Shown piece by piece: positions 1 through 6,725 of a stretch of DNA of 9,744 nt. The notes under the pieces were generated by a model. It searched no databases. It was given only the letters and a program-made list of their open reading frames with translations, and was not told where the DNA came from. The position numbers were made by a program, and so were the translations under genes. The stretch's first letter is position 1. Each line of letters begins with the position of its first letter. The DNA comes from Mycobacterium sp. (GTDB lineage Bacteria; Actinomycetota; Actinomycetes; Mycobacteriales; Mycobacteriaceae): positions 1-9,744 of the forward strand of contig JAOPWF010000257.1 of NCBI GenBank assembly GCA_025965815.1, read 5' to 3'.

Positions 1-1554
1 AAGGTTGCCGTTGTTGATGACGGCCACCTTGATCGGCGCGCCCTCCACGGCGCAGGTGGCCAGTTCCTGGTTGGTCATCTGGAAGCAGCCGTCACCGTCG
101 ATGGCCCACACCTCGGCGTCGGGCCGACCGAGCTTGGCCCCCATGGCCGCCGGGACGGCGAAGCCCATGGTGCCCAGGCCACCGGAGTTGATCCACGTGC
201 GCGGGTTCTCGTATTTGATGAACTGCGCGGCCCACATCTGGTGCTGCCCAACGCCTGCCACGTAGACGGCGTCGGGTCCGGCGATCTCGCCGAGCGTGGA
301 GATGACGTACTCCGGGCTCAGGCTGCCGTCGCTCTGCGGGCCGTAGCTCAGCGGGTAGGTGGACCGCACGGTGCTCAGGTACTCCCACCAGTTGTCCATG
401 TTCACCGCGCCGAGTGTCCCGTCGCGCCGGAGCGCGTCGATCAGATCGGTGATGACGGCCTTGACGTCGCCGACGATGGGGACGTCGGCATTGCGGTTCT
501 TACCGATCTCGGCCGGGTCGATGTCGGCGTGGATCACCTTGGCTTCCGGGGCGAAGGAGTCCAGCTTGCCCGTGACGCGGTCGTCGAAGCGGGTGCCCAG
601 CGCGATCAGCAGGTCGCTGCGCTGCAGCGCGGCCACCGCGGCCACCGTGCCGTGCATGCCCGGCATGCCCAGATTCTGCGGGTGGCTGTCCGGGAAGGCG
701 CCGCGCGCCATCAGCGTGGTCACCACCGGGATGCCGGTCAGTTCGGCCAGGTCGAGCAGCTGCCCGGTGGCCTCACCGCGGATGACGCCGCCGCCGACGT
801 ACAGCACCGGCTTGCGGGCCGCGGCGATCAGCTTGGCCGCCTCGCGGACCTGCCTGCTGTGCGGTTTGGTGTTCGGCTTGTAGCCGGGCAGGTCGAGCTG
901 CGGGGGCCAGCTGAACGTGCACTGGCCCTGCAGCACGTCCTTGGGGATATCAACGAGCACAGCCCCAGGCCGTCCGCTTGCCGCGATGTGGAATGCCTCG
1001 GCGATCACCCGTGGGATCTCGTCGCCGTCGCGGACCAGGAAGTTGTGCTTGGTGATCGGCATCGTGATCCCGGAGATGTCGGCCTCCTGGAACGCGTCGG
1101 TGCCGATCAGCGCGCGGCCGACCTGTCCGGTGATGGCGACGACGGGGACTGAGTCCATCTGTGCGTCGGCCAGCGGGGTGACCAGATTGGTGGCACCGGG
1201 GCCGGAGGTGGCCATGCACACCCCGACCCTGCCGGTGGCGTGGGCATATCCGCTGGCGGCGTGGCCGGCGCCCTGCTCGTGACGGACCAGCACGTGACGC
1301 AGTTTCTGCGAGTCGAACAGCGGGTCGTAGACGGGCAGCACGGCGCCGCCGGGGATGCCGAAGATGACCTCGACGTCGAGCTCCTCCAGCGAGCGGATGA
1401 CCGACTGCGCACCCGTGAGCTGGTGCGGTGCAATCCTTTTCGGCTCCGCGGGACGGGCCTTTGCTGCGGGCTTCGCGACGGTCGGCGCGGCGGGTCCCTC
1501 GTTGGGATGCGGCGTTGCCGACCACTCCGGTGGTCGCGTGGTGGGTGCGCTCAC
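1..1554 (-). CDS. ilvB1: Acetolactate synthase large subunit IlvB1 (3' end outside window)
   Basis: The product is the catalytic subunit of acetohydroxyacid synthase, a ThDP-, Mg- and FAD-dependent enzyme that joins two pyruvates, or pyruvate and 2-oxobutyrate, in the first common step of valine, leucine and isoleucine synthesis. The window holds 518 codons. The N-terminal pyrimidine domain carries HEQGAGHAA with the ThDP-activating Glu93. The central FAD/Rossmann-like domain includes [10 protein letters not shown] (about 320-329). The start of the pyrophosphate domain shows GDG (487-489) and INNGN (513-517), the ThDP-Mg motif. The M. tuberculosis protein has about 618 residues, so roughly 100 residues are missing at the left edge. 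I chose the GTG at 1554 because it gives the family N-terminus MSAPT followed by a variable Pro/Ala-rich tail, and a GAAGAGG sequence lies a few bases upstream. ilvN and ilvC are expected beyond the left edge but cannot be seen. Expression is probably controlled by the attenuator upstream. Confidence 0.97.
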   Translation of the reverse strand, partial: MSAPTTRPPEWSATPHPNEGPAAPTVAKPAAKARPAEPKRIAPHQLTGAQSVIRSLEELDVEVIFGIPGGAVLPVYDPLFDSQKLRHVLVRHEQGAGHAASGYAHATGRVGVCMATSGPGATNLVTPLADAQMDSVPVVAITGQVGRALIGTDAFQEADISGITMPITKHNFLVRDGDEIPRVIAEAFHIAASGRPGAVLVDIPKDVLQGQCTFSWPPQLDLPGYKPNTKPHSRQVREAAKLIAAARKPVLYVGGGVIRGEATGQLLDLAELTGIPVVTTLMARGAFPDSHPQNLGMPGMHGTVAAVAALQRSDLLIALGTRFDDRVTGKLDSFAPEAKVIHADIDPAEIGKNRNADVPIVGDVKAVITDLIDALRRDGTLGAVNMDNWWEYLSTVRSTYPLSYGPQSDGSLSPEYVISTLGEIAGPDAVYVAGVGQHQMWAAQFIKYENPRTWINSGGLGTMGFAVPAAMGAKLGRPDAEVWAIDGDGCFQMTNQELATCAVEGAPIKVAVINNGNL

Positions 1555-1599
1555 GGTGTCCTCTTCGTCTATCCGGTTGTCGAAATGTCTTGGGGCAAG

Positions 1600-1637
1600 A
1601 AAAAACCCCCGTCAGCGGAAGCTGCTGTACGAGGGTT
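1600..1637 (-). terminator. Intrinsic terminator of the ilvB1 attenuator
   Basis: On the minus strand CCCTCGT pairs with ACGGGGG (seven pairs, one of them G-T). After a single bulged A, CAGC pairs with GCTG around a 7-base loop. Two A-T pairs can extend the base of the stem, and the helix is followed directly by T6 (1605-1600). It lies between the leader peptide stop and the ilvB1 start, 45 bases before the GTG, so it would end transcripts before the structural gene. Hairpins with a full U tract are uncommon in mycobacteria, which makes this one stand out. That it acts as an attenuator is inferred from its position after a leader rich in branched-chain residues. Confidence 0.85.
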
Positions 1638-1692
1638 GCGCGTTGATGCGTGTGGCTATGCCCGACTCGGGACTAGCGCGACACCAACGCGC
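1638..1692 (-). other. Competing RNA stems in the ilvB1 leader
   Basis: On the minus strand GCGCGTTGGTG (1692-1682, leader codons 12-16) can pair with CATCAACGCGC (1648-1638) over 11 bp with one G-T pair, enclosing the leader stop codon and ending directly beside the terminator stem. The same 5' segment can instead form a local hairpin, AGCGCG (1693-1688) with CGCGCT (1680-1675) around a 7-base loop. The two structures exclude each other, as expected of a switch that responds to ribosome position. I could not find a clean antiterminator that overlaps the terminator 5' arm, so the exact logic of the switch remains open. Confidence 0.5.
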
Positions 1693-1727
1693 TGACCAAT
1701 TACTACGAGCAATCCGCGGGTCTGCAT
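1656..1727 (-). CDS. ilvB1 leader peptide, 23 residues, rich in Leu/Val/Ile
   Basis: An ATG at 1727 opens a 24-codon frame ending in TAG (1658-1656). Nine of its 23 residues are branched-chain amino acids: L6 L7 V8 V9 I10, V14, V16, L18 and V19. Such a regulatory codon block before an intrinsic terminator and an ilvB gene is the known layout of ribosome-mediated attenuation; similar ilvB leaders have been predicted in actinobacteria. No Shine-Dalgarno sequence lies at a usual distance. The predicted -10 box ends 8 bases before the ATG, so the mRNA may begin at or beside the start codon and be translated leaderless. When charged branched-chain tRNAs are scarce, a ribosome would stall at codons 6-10, leaving codons 12-16 free to pair. 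The reading frame is seen directly; the role is inferred. Confidence 0.82.
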   Translation of the reverse strand: MQTRGLLVVIGQRVGVALVPSRA

Positions 1728-1735
1728 AACACTCG

Positions 1736-1765
1736 ACGGTAGCCTCCGCACAGGTCAACCGTCAA
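1736..1765 (-). promoter_or_regulatory. Sigma-A-like promoter of the ilvB1 leader
   Basis: On the minus strand TTGACG (1765-1760) is followed after 18 bases by TACCGT (1741-1736), which fits the mycobacterial TANNNT -10 pattern. Transcription would start about 8 bases on, near the ATG of the leader peptide at 1727. A second TTGAC (1758-1754) overlaps the area but has no good -10 at the right spacing. Confidence 0.65.
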
Positions 1766-1828
1766 ATTTCGCCTCCCACCGGGACGCACCGGCGCGGCGC
1801 CGCAATCGGGCGGTGCAAGGATACAGGT

Positions 1829-2224
1829 GTGGCCGCAAGCTCATCGTCAACCGCTCCCGCTCCGGTGGTGATCCGGATATCGCCGATGGCGCATTTCGCG
1901 GTCGGCTTCTTCGCCCTCGGCCTGCTCGTGCCCGTGCTCAGCTGGCCGGCGTCCGCACCGCTGATGGTCATTCCGGTGATCCTGTCGGCGTTGGTCATTC
2001 GGCTGCGCACGGTGGCCGATCGGCAGACGGTGACCGCCCGCACGCTGGTCGGCAGCCAGACCGTGCCCTGGGCGGACGTCGAGGGACTGCGGTTCGCCAG
2101 GAGTTCCTGGGCGCGGGCCCGGCTCAGCAACGGGACCGAGCTGCGGCTCCCGGCGGTGACATTCGCGACATTGCCGCTGCTGGCGGAAGTCAGCGACGGC
2201 CGCGTACCCAACCCGTACGCGTAG
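1829..2224 (+). CDS. cfp6: PH-domain membrane protein, CFP-6 family
   Basis: This 131-residue protein matches, from memory, the low molecular weight antigen CFP-6 (Rv3004), a small bacterial PH-domain protein of unknown biochemical role. Two adjoining hydrophobic stretches (about 21-40 and 43-59) look like a membrane hairpin. They are followed by a beta-rich domain with LVGSQTVPWADVEGLRF (73-89), NGTELRLP (101-108) and the C-terminal VPNPYA. I chose the GTG at 1829 because AAGGA (1817-1821) sits 7 bases before it. The M. tuberculosis protein as I recall it begins at MAHFAVGF, which here is the in-frame ATG at 1886; that start has a weaker upstream sequence, so an extra 19-residue N-terminus is possible but not certain. 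The gene diverges from ilvB1 and converges on doxX with 4 bases between stop codons. I see no convincing promoter in 1766-1816. Confidence 0.9.
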   Translation: MAASSSSTAPAPVVIRISPMAHFAVGFFALGLLVPVLSWPASAPLMVIPVILSALVIRLRTVADRQTVTARTLVGSQTVPWADVEGLRFARSSWARARLSNGTELRLPAVTFATLPLLAEVSDGRVPNPYA

Positions 2225-2228
2225 GCCG

Positions 2229-3083
2229 TTACGGCAGCGGATTGGTGCCGTTGAGCAGCACCCATACCGCGACGCCGCCGCCGATGCCCAGCAGCAGGGC
2301 GGCGAACGAGCCGATGAAGGGCCTGCGTGCCCAGCCCCGGCCCGCGTCGAACCCGTACCGGCCCGGACCGATCAGGATGATGGCGGCGGTGACGACGATC
2401 AGGGTGATCTCGAATTCGTGGCCGTCGGGCAGGAAGAACGAGAAGTAGCCCGACTCCTTCGCCGCGGCGATCCCCGCCAGCAGGCCGTTGACCAGGTAGG
2501 CCAGCGCCGCCGCGGCGGCCAGCGGCGTGAACAGACCGAGGACCAGGAGCGCGCCGGCGCCGATCTCGGTCCCTGCCGCCGCATAGGTCAGGATGTCGGC
2601 GTGCTGATAGCCCATGCCGGCGAGCGAATCCTTGAAGCCGCCGAGGCCCTGGCCGCCCCACCAGCCGAACGCCTTCTGCAGGCCGTGCGCGATCAGCAGT
2701 GCGCCCATTCCCGCCCGGAGCAGTAGCAGCCCCAGGTCCTGGGTGCCGCGGCGCCGCGCAGCGCGCACGCGGTCGTCGATGCCGTCCTCGGGTTCGATCT
2801 CGGCCGGCTCGGCGCCGAACGCGGGGCTGGCGTGCCTGCCGCTCGGCTGTACGTAGGGTAACGGCTCGGGATCGCCAAGCAGCCCCAGGCCCGGCTGTCC
2901 GGTGGAGGGGCCGCCGGCGTCGTAACGTGGGATCGCGGTGGTTTCGAAATCGCCGCCGTAGGTGGAGGAAGGGAGGTCATCTTCGGGGTCGACCAGGCTT
3001 GCCGAACCGTGCCGCGTCGACGTCGGCGCCGCGGCGTCGACGGGCCGTTGCCAAGCGTGTGGGTCGTTGGAGTGACTGGTCAC
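2229..3083 (-). CDS. DoxX-family membrane protein with long disordered N-terminus
   Basis: This 284-residue protein corresponds by content and position to Rv3005c, the M. tuberculosis DoxX protein. Rv3005c is reported to work with superoxide dismutase SodA and the thiosulfate sulfurtransferase SseA in a membrane-linked oxidative-stress complex. Residues 1-108 are polar and rich in Pro, Gly, Asp and Ser, and look disordered and cytoplasmic. The DoxX core follows, with hydrophobic segments at about 117-133, 164-184, 187-206, 224-240 and 257-277. Typical family features are LRAGMGALLIAHGLQKAFGW (122-141) and the ESGYFSFFLPDGHEFE loop. I chose the GTG at 3083 because TACCCT ends exactly 7 bases before it, as in a leaderless transcript, and because the protein then begins with a typical hydrophilic tail. 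An upstream ATG at 3143 would place the -10 box inside the gene. The SodA/SseA link is family knowledge, not visible here. Confidence 0.9.
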   Translation of the reverse strand: MTSHSNDPHAWQRPVDAAAPTSTRHGSASLVDPEDDLPSSTYGGDFETTAIPRYDAGGPSTGQPGLGLLGDPEPLPYVQPSGRHASPAFGAEPAEIEPEDGIDDRVRAARRRGTQDLGLLLLRAGMGALLIAHGLQKAFGWWGGQGLGGFKDSLAGMGYQHADILTYAAAGTEIGAGALLVLGLFTPLAAAAALAYLVNGLLAGIAAAKESGYFSFFLPDGHEFEITLIVVTAAIILIGPGRYGFDAGRGWARRPFIGSFAALLLGIGGGVAVWVLLNGTNPLP

Positions 3084-3090
3084 GCCTGCC

Positions 3091-3096
3091 AGGGTA
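3091..3096 (-). promoter_or_regulatory. -10 box of doxX, leaderless type
   Basis: TACCCT on the minus strand fits TANNNT and is separated from the GTG start at 3083 by 7 bases (GGCAGGC), so the transcript should begin at the start codon. The hexamer 17 bases upstream is a poor -35. The start lacks a well-spaced Shine-Dalgarno sequence, in line with leaderless initiation. Confidence 0.55.
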
Positions 3097-3242
3097 AGTG
3101 CAAAACACCCGGTATCCGAGGATTTAAGGGGCCCTTTCTCCACTGCATCTGCGCAGCGGCTCAGCGGGCGCCCGGATCACCGATTTCCTGGCCAGGGCAC
3201 CCGTCGGTGTTGCGGCCGTGGCGAGCATCGCCGCAGTGTCCG

Positions 3243-3248
3243 TAACCT
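3243..3248 (+). promoter_or_regulatory. -10 box of lppZ, leaderless type
   Basis: TAACCT fits TANNNT and is separated from the ATG at 3256 by 7 bases (GGCGGGC). This is the same arrangement and nearly the same sequence as at the divergent doxX start. No convincing -35 is present. Confidence 0.55.
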
Positions 3249-3255
3249 GGCGGGC

Positions 3256-4389
3256 ATGACATTGCGCCTGCCATCCAATCCAGCGTTGCGTGGTGGGCTG
3301 GCCGTGTTGTGCGCCGCGTTGCTGGTGCTGCCGGGCTGCGCCCGGTTCAGCGACGCCCAGTCGCAGCCGTTCACCACAAAACCGGAACTCGCGCCGCCGC
3401 CGTCGTCGCCTCCCCCGCCGCCCCCGCCGTTGCCGCCGAAGCCGTTCCCCAAACAGTGCCCTGCTCCCGGGGTGATGCAGGGCTGCCTGGAGAGCACCAG
3501 CGGACTGATCATGGGCCCGGACAGCCAGTCCGCCCTGGTCGCCGAGCGGACCACCGGCGTGATCAAAGAGGTCTCGGTCAGCGCCGAGCCGAAGGTCAAG
3601 ATGGTGATCCCGGTGGACCCCTCGGGTGACGGCGGGTTGATGGACATCGTGCAGTCGCCGACCTACTCGCAGGACCGGCTGATGTATGCCTACGTGAGCA
3701 CGCCCAGCGACAACCGGGTGATCAGGATCGCCGACGGCGACATTCCCAAGCCCATCCTGACCGGTATACCGAAGGGCGCCACCGGCAACACCGGGGCGTT
3801 GATCTTCACCAGCCCTACCACCCTGGTGGTGCTGACCGGTGACGCCGGCAATCCGGCGCAGGCCAGCGATCCGGGTTCGCTGGCGGGCAAGGTGCTGCGG
3901 ATCGAACAGCCCACGACGGTGGACCAGGCGCCGCAGACCACCGCCCTGACTGGCATGGGGGCCGGCGGCGGAATGTGCATCGATCGGTCGGACGGGTCGC
4001 TGTACATCACCGACCGCACCCCGACCGCCGACCGCCTGCAGCGCATCGCGCCGGACTCCAAGACGTCGACGGTGTGGACGTGGCCGGATCGCCCCGGCGT
4101 GGCGGGCTGCGCCGCTCTTGACGGCACCGTTCTGGTCAACCTCGTCGACACCAAGCAGACGGTCGCGGTCCGGTTGGCGCCGGACACCGGCGCCGTCACC
4201 GGCCAGCCCGAGGTGATCCGCCAGGACCAGCACGGACACGCCTGGGCGCTGCAGTTGTCGCCGGACGGCAACGTCTGGGGCGCGACGGTGAACAAGACCT
4301 CCGGTGACGCCGAGAAGCTCGACGACGTCGTCTTCCCGCTGTTCCCGCAGGGCGGCGGATTCCCGCGCAGCAACGCCGACAACACCTGA
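3256..4389 (+). CDS. lppZ: Lipoprotein LppZ, probable beta-propeller
   Basis: This 377-residue lipoprotein matches M. tuberculosis LppZ (Rv3006, about 373 residues). The signal peptide has a basic N-terminus (MTLRLPSNPALRGG), a hydrophobic core and the lipobox LPGC, so Cys28 would be lipidated and the mature protein anchored on the outer face of the membrane. A linker rich in proline, with seven consecutive prolines, spans about 47-66. The rest (about 68-370) resembles the glucose/sorbosone dehydrogenase-like beta-propeller fold: repeated short strands such as GLIMGPDSQSALVAER, LVVLTGDAGNP, LAGKVLRIEQ, MCIDRSDGSLYITDR and WALQLSPDGNVWGATVN. The GDAGNPAQASDPGSLAGKVLRI stretch is the most diagnostic part. 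Whether it binds PQQ or has any enzyme activity is unknown. The gene diverges from doxX, and its start is supported by the -10 box 7 bases upstream. A 60-base spacer separates it from the next gene. Confidence 0.92.
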   Translation: MTLRLPSNPALRGGLAVLCAALLVLPGCARFSDAQSQPFTTKPELAPPPSSPPPPPPPLPPKPFPKQCPAPGVMQGCLESTSGLIMGPDSQSALVAERTTGVIKEVSVSAEPKVKMVIPVDPSGDGGLMDIVQSPTYSQDRLMYAYVSTPSDNRVIRIADGDIPKPILTGIPKGATGNTGALIFTSPTTLVVLTGDAGNPAQASDPGSLAGKVLRIEQPTTVDQAPQTTALTGMGAGGGMCIDRSDGSLYITDRTPTADRLQRIAPDSKTSTVWTWPDRPGVAGCAALDGTVLVNLVDTKQTVAVRLAPDTGAVTGQPEVIRQDQHGHAWALQLSPDGNVWGATVNKTSGDAEKLDDVVFPLFPQGGGFPRSNADNT

Positions 4390-4449
4390 GCGTGGTTGTC
4401 CTGCGGAGCGCCCGCCCGGACGCATCATGGGTTGTCGAAAGGTGTCAAC

Positions 4450-5043
4450 ATGGCGGTAATCTCCCGTGGATTCGGTTCGCGCAGGCGTGAATCCGAGCCC
4501 GATCTGCCCCCCGGCCAATACCTCACCACCGATTTTCCGGTGCTGTCGGCGGGCCCCACCCCGGAGATAAGCAGCTCGCACTGGCAGTTCGTCATCGCCG
4601 ACGAAACCGGCGCCCGGCACGAGTGGGGCTGGGCGGACCTGCTGGCGTTGCCGACCGAGGACGTGCACACCGACATCCACTGCGTCACCCGCTGGTCGAA
4701 ACTGGGCACCACCTGGCGGGGGGTGGCGCTGGACACCCTGTTCGCCGACGTCGAGACCAGCTACGACTACACGATGATCCACTCCTACGGCGGCTACACC
4801 ACGAACGTGCCGCTGGAGGATCTACTCGACGGGCGGGCGTGGATCGCGTTCGAGTTCGACGGCGACCCGCTGGATCCCGAACACGGCGGCCCCGCGCGGC
4901 TGCTGGTGCCGCACCTGTACTTCTGGAAGAGCGCCAAGTGGGTGCGGGGCATCGTGATGCACGACAACGACGATCCCGGCTTCTGGGAACAGAACGGCTA
5001 CCACACCTACGGCGACCCGTGGAAAGAGCAGCGGTACTGGTAA
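4450..5043 (+). CDS. Sulfite-oxidase-like molybdopterin oxidoreductase
   Basis: This 197-residue protein belongs to the oxidoreductase molybdopterin-binding (sulfite oxidase/YedY-like) fold. The key motif is DIHCVTRWSKLGTTWRG (75-91), where Cys78 is the expected molybdenum ligand. Further family landmarks are SYGGYTTNVPLED (112-124), the GGPARLLVPHLYFWKSAKWVRG stretch (146-167) and the C-terminal YHTYGDPWKEQRYW. It has no twin-arginine or Sec signal and no C-terminal dimerisation or heme domain, so it should be a compact cytoplasmic enzyme. I chose the ATG at 4450 because GAAAGGTG (4437-4444) lies 5 bases upstream; an upstream in-frame ATG at 4396 lacks this and would add an untypical sequence. 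The gene is followed after 11 bases by a flavoprotein reductase, its likely electron partner. The substrate is unknown; sulfite, sulfoxides or N-oxides are all possible from the family. Confidence 0.92.
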   Translation: MAVISRGFGSRRRESEPDLPPGQYLTTDFPVLSAGPTPEISSSHWQFVIADETGARHEWGWADLLALPTEDVHTDIHCVTRWSKLGTTWRGVALDTLFADVETSYDYTMIHSYGGYTTNVPLEDLLDGRAWIAFEFDGDPLDPEHGGPARLLVPHLYFWKSAKWVRGIVMHDNDDPGFWEQNGYHTYGDPWKEQRYW

Positions 5044-5054
5044 GCGGTCCGCCG

Positions 5055-5789
5055 GTGCGCGGCGACCCCCGGCCTCGCGGATGGCACACCGCGACGGTGC
5101 GGGCGGCCGAGATGGCGATTCCCAACGGGCGGGTACTCACCCTCGTGGTTCCGGAGTGGCCAGGCAGCCTGCCCGGCCAGCATCTGGACCTGCGGCTGAC
5201 CGCCGAGGACGGCTACCAGGCGGTGCGCTCCTACTCGCTGGCCTCCTACGGCGAAACGGCCGAGGTCGAGCTCGCGGTCGACAGGCTGCCGGACGGGGAG
5301 GTGTCGCCGTACCTGGTGGACGACGTGGCAGCCGGGGATCAGTTCGAGGTCAAGGGGCCACTGGGCGGCTATTTCGTGTGGCGGCCCACGCAGACCGAGC
5401 CCGTGCAGCTGGTGGCGGGCGGATCCGGCGTGGTGCCGCTGATGGCGATGGTGCGAGCGCACAGCGACACCGGTAGTTCGGCGCCGATGCGGCTGCTGTA
5501 CTCGGTGCGCTCACCGCAGCACGCCTACTACGCCGACGAGCTTGCCGCGCTGGTGGACGGCCACTTCACCGTGGACTGGGTCTACACCGGCCGGGCGCCG
5601 GCGGGGTGGGCTCGGCCGGCGGGCCGGATCGACCGTTCCGTCATCGAGTCGCTGACCATCGACGCGTCCGCTCAACCGACCGTCTACATCTGCGGCGCAA
5701 CGGGTTTCGTCGAGACCGCCGCGTCGCTCATGGTGCAGCTCGGCCACGATCCGGCGCGGATCAAGACCGAGCGGTACGGCGGGCCATGA
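5055..5789 (+). CDS. FAD/NAD(P)-binding ferredoxin-reductase-type flavoprotein
   Basis: This 244-residue protein has the ferredoxin-NADP reductase fold. The FAD domain shows LPGQHLDLRL (39-48) and RSYSLAS (58-64), the isoalloxazine-binding motif. The linking strand is VKGPLGGYFVW (99-109), and the nucleotide domain shows AGGSGVVPLMAMV (121-133) and YICGATGFVE (211-220). The chain ends at ERYGGP with no plant-type 2Fe-2S domain, so it should pass electrons straight to a partner rather than through its own cluster. The GTG at 5055 is preferred: it lies 11 bases after the stop of the molybdenum enzyme and gives the short N-terminus typical of this family. The open frame continues upstream without a stop, but that part is the shadow of the preceding gene. 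Tight coupling suggests co-translation and an NAD(P)H to FAD to Moco path; this is inference. Confidence 0.92.
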   Translation: MRGDPRPRGWHTATVRAAEMAIPNGRVLTLVVPEWPGSLPGQHLDLRLTAEDGYQAVRSYSLASYGETAEVELAVDRLPDGEVSPYLVDDVAAGDQFEVKGPLGGYFVWRPTQTEPVQLVAGGSGVVPLMAMVRAHSDTGSSAPMRLLYSVRSPQHAYYADELAALVDGHFTVDWVYTGRAPAGWARPAGRIDRSVIESLTIDASAQPTVYICGATGFVETAASLMVQLGHDPARIKTERYGGP

Positions 5790-5881
5790 GCGGGCTCAGG
5801 CGCCGACACTTACACCGCTGAGACGACACGCCGGTGATGGCCGCAACGGCTTATGTTTCGCCGCGAACGCCTCGGCGCTGG

Positions 5882-6702
5882 CTAGGCCTGCACGGCCAGT
5901 CCCTCGCGAGCCTCGGCCGGCGTGACCGTCCGCCGCAGCGCCGGTGGCCCGGCGCCCAGATGCTCGGCGAGCACCTCGGCGGTCTGCGGCACCAGCCGGT
6001 GTGCCATCGTGACCAGCCCGCGCGAGTTCGCGGCCGTAAGCCCGCGCACCAGCGTGCGGGCGGCGGGGACCACCGCGGCGTCCACCGCGGCCGCATGGCG
6101 TCCACAGCAGGTAGCGCATCGCCTTGTCGGCGTGTTCGGAGGTGCACAGCCGGTCCCGGACGTCGGCGAAGTACTGGCGGACCTCGTCACGCGACGCGGG
6201 CACGTCGGAGGGCCTGCAGGTCTGCAATTCCGCGGCGATCCGCGCCTCGGCCCAGAACCGCGACTCCTCGGCGGCCGACAGCGGGCCAGGCCCGTAGCGC
6301 TCGTAGCACTTGAGCACCGAATGCCACCCGGTGACGTGGATCCACAACTGCGCCGCCGGATTGTTGGCGCTGTAGCGCGAACCGGTGATGGGCTCGACGC
6401 CGTTGGCCTTCGCGTGCACCCGCATCAGCACCTCGGACGCCTCGACGGCGGTGCGCCCGTCGGCCACCGCCACGGTGAGGGAGGAAGTAGGCCAGGGTGC
6501 GATCCAGCCGCCCGGACGGGTCGCGGTAGATCCCAGCGCTGTCGGCGACCGCCGCCGCGAGATAAGGGTTGAAGTGTTCCAGCACGACGGCACGCTGAAA
6601 GCCGATCAGCGCCGTGGGCGAGGTCCACACCTGCCAGCTCGGCGAGCCGGGACCGAAGAACCCGTAGTCGTCACGGCGAATTGGTTTCACCTGCTCGGGC
6701 AT
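5882..6702 (-). pseudogene. MpaB/DUF2236-type oxygenase, broken by two frameshifts
   Basis: Three minus-strand frames join into one protein of the oxygenase MpaB / latex-clearing-protein-related family (DUF2236, heme-binding in characterised members). Frame 1 runs from the ATG at 6702, which has AGGA 4 bases upstream, to about 6485 and encodes residues 1-74 ending LAYFL. Frame 2 (about 6477-6096) encodes LTVAVADGRTAVEASEVL, then RVHAKANGVEP, and WIHVTGWHSVLKCYERYG with the probable heme-ligand His, and ends LLWTP. Frame 3 (about 6094-5882) encodes AAAVDAAVVPAARTLVRG and ends GLAVQA. The first break is an exact tandem GAGG duplication (plus strand 6477-6484); the second fits one extra base near 6095. 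Removing these 5 bases restores 271 codons and a stop, the normal family length. As given, translation from 6702 would yield about 171 residues with a scrambled end. The cause could be true decay or assembly error; two unrelated lesions favour decay. Confidence 0.85.
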
Positions 6703-6725
6703 GGTTCCTACCTTCCGTCACGCTG

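Noticed and set aside
241..1152. A 303-codon plus-strand open frame within ilvB1
   Set aside because: It is antisense to a highly conserved gene and its translation matches no family I recognise.
3084..3143. ATG at 3143 as the start of doxX
   Set aside because: It would add 20 residues and put the well-placed TACCCT box inside the coding region; no Shine-Dalgarno sequence supports it.
3394..3444. CCG-rich repetitive stretch in lppZ, considered as a DNA repeat
   Set aside because: It is codons for the proline-rich linker after the lipobox, not an independent repeat element.
3124..4782. A 552-codon open frame on the minus strand across lppZ and the molybdenum enzyme gene
   Set aside because: It is antisense to two recognisable genes, its translation is Arg/Gly/His-rich without family motifs, and long antisense frames are expected at this GC content.
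4623..5054. Upstream extension of the flavoprotein reductase frame to 4623
   Set aside because: The added 144 codons overlap the molybdenum enzyme gene in another frame and encode an Arg-rich, low-complexity sequence unlike a real domain; the family begins near 5055.
5795..5822. Possible terminator hairpin (CTCAG with CTGAG) after the flavoprotein reductase
   Set aside because: The stem is 5 to 7 pairs with a long loop and no T tract; such pairing is easily found by chance.
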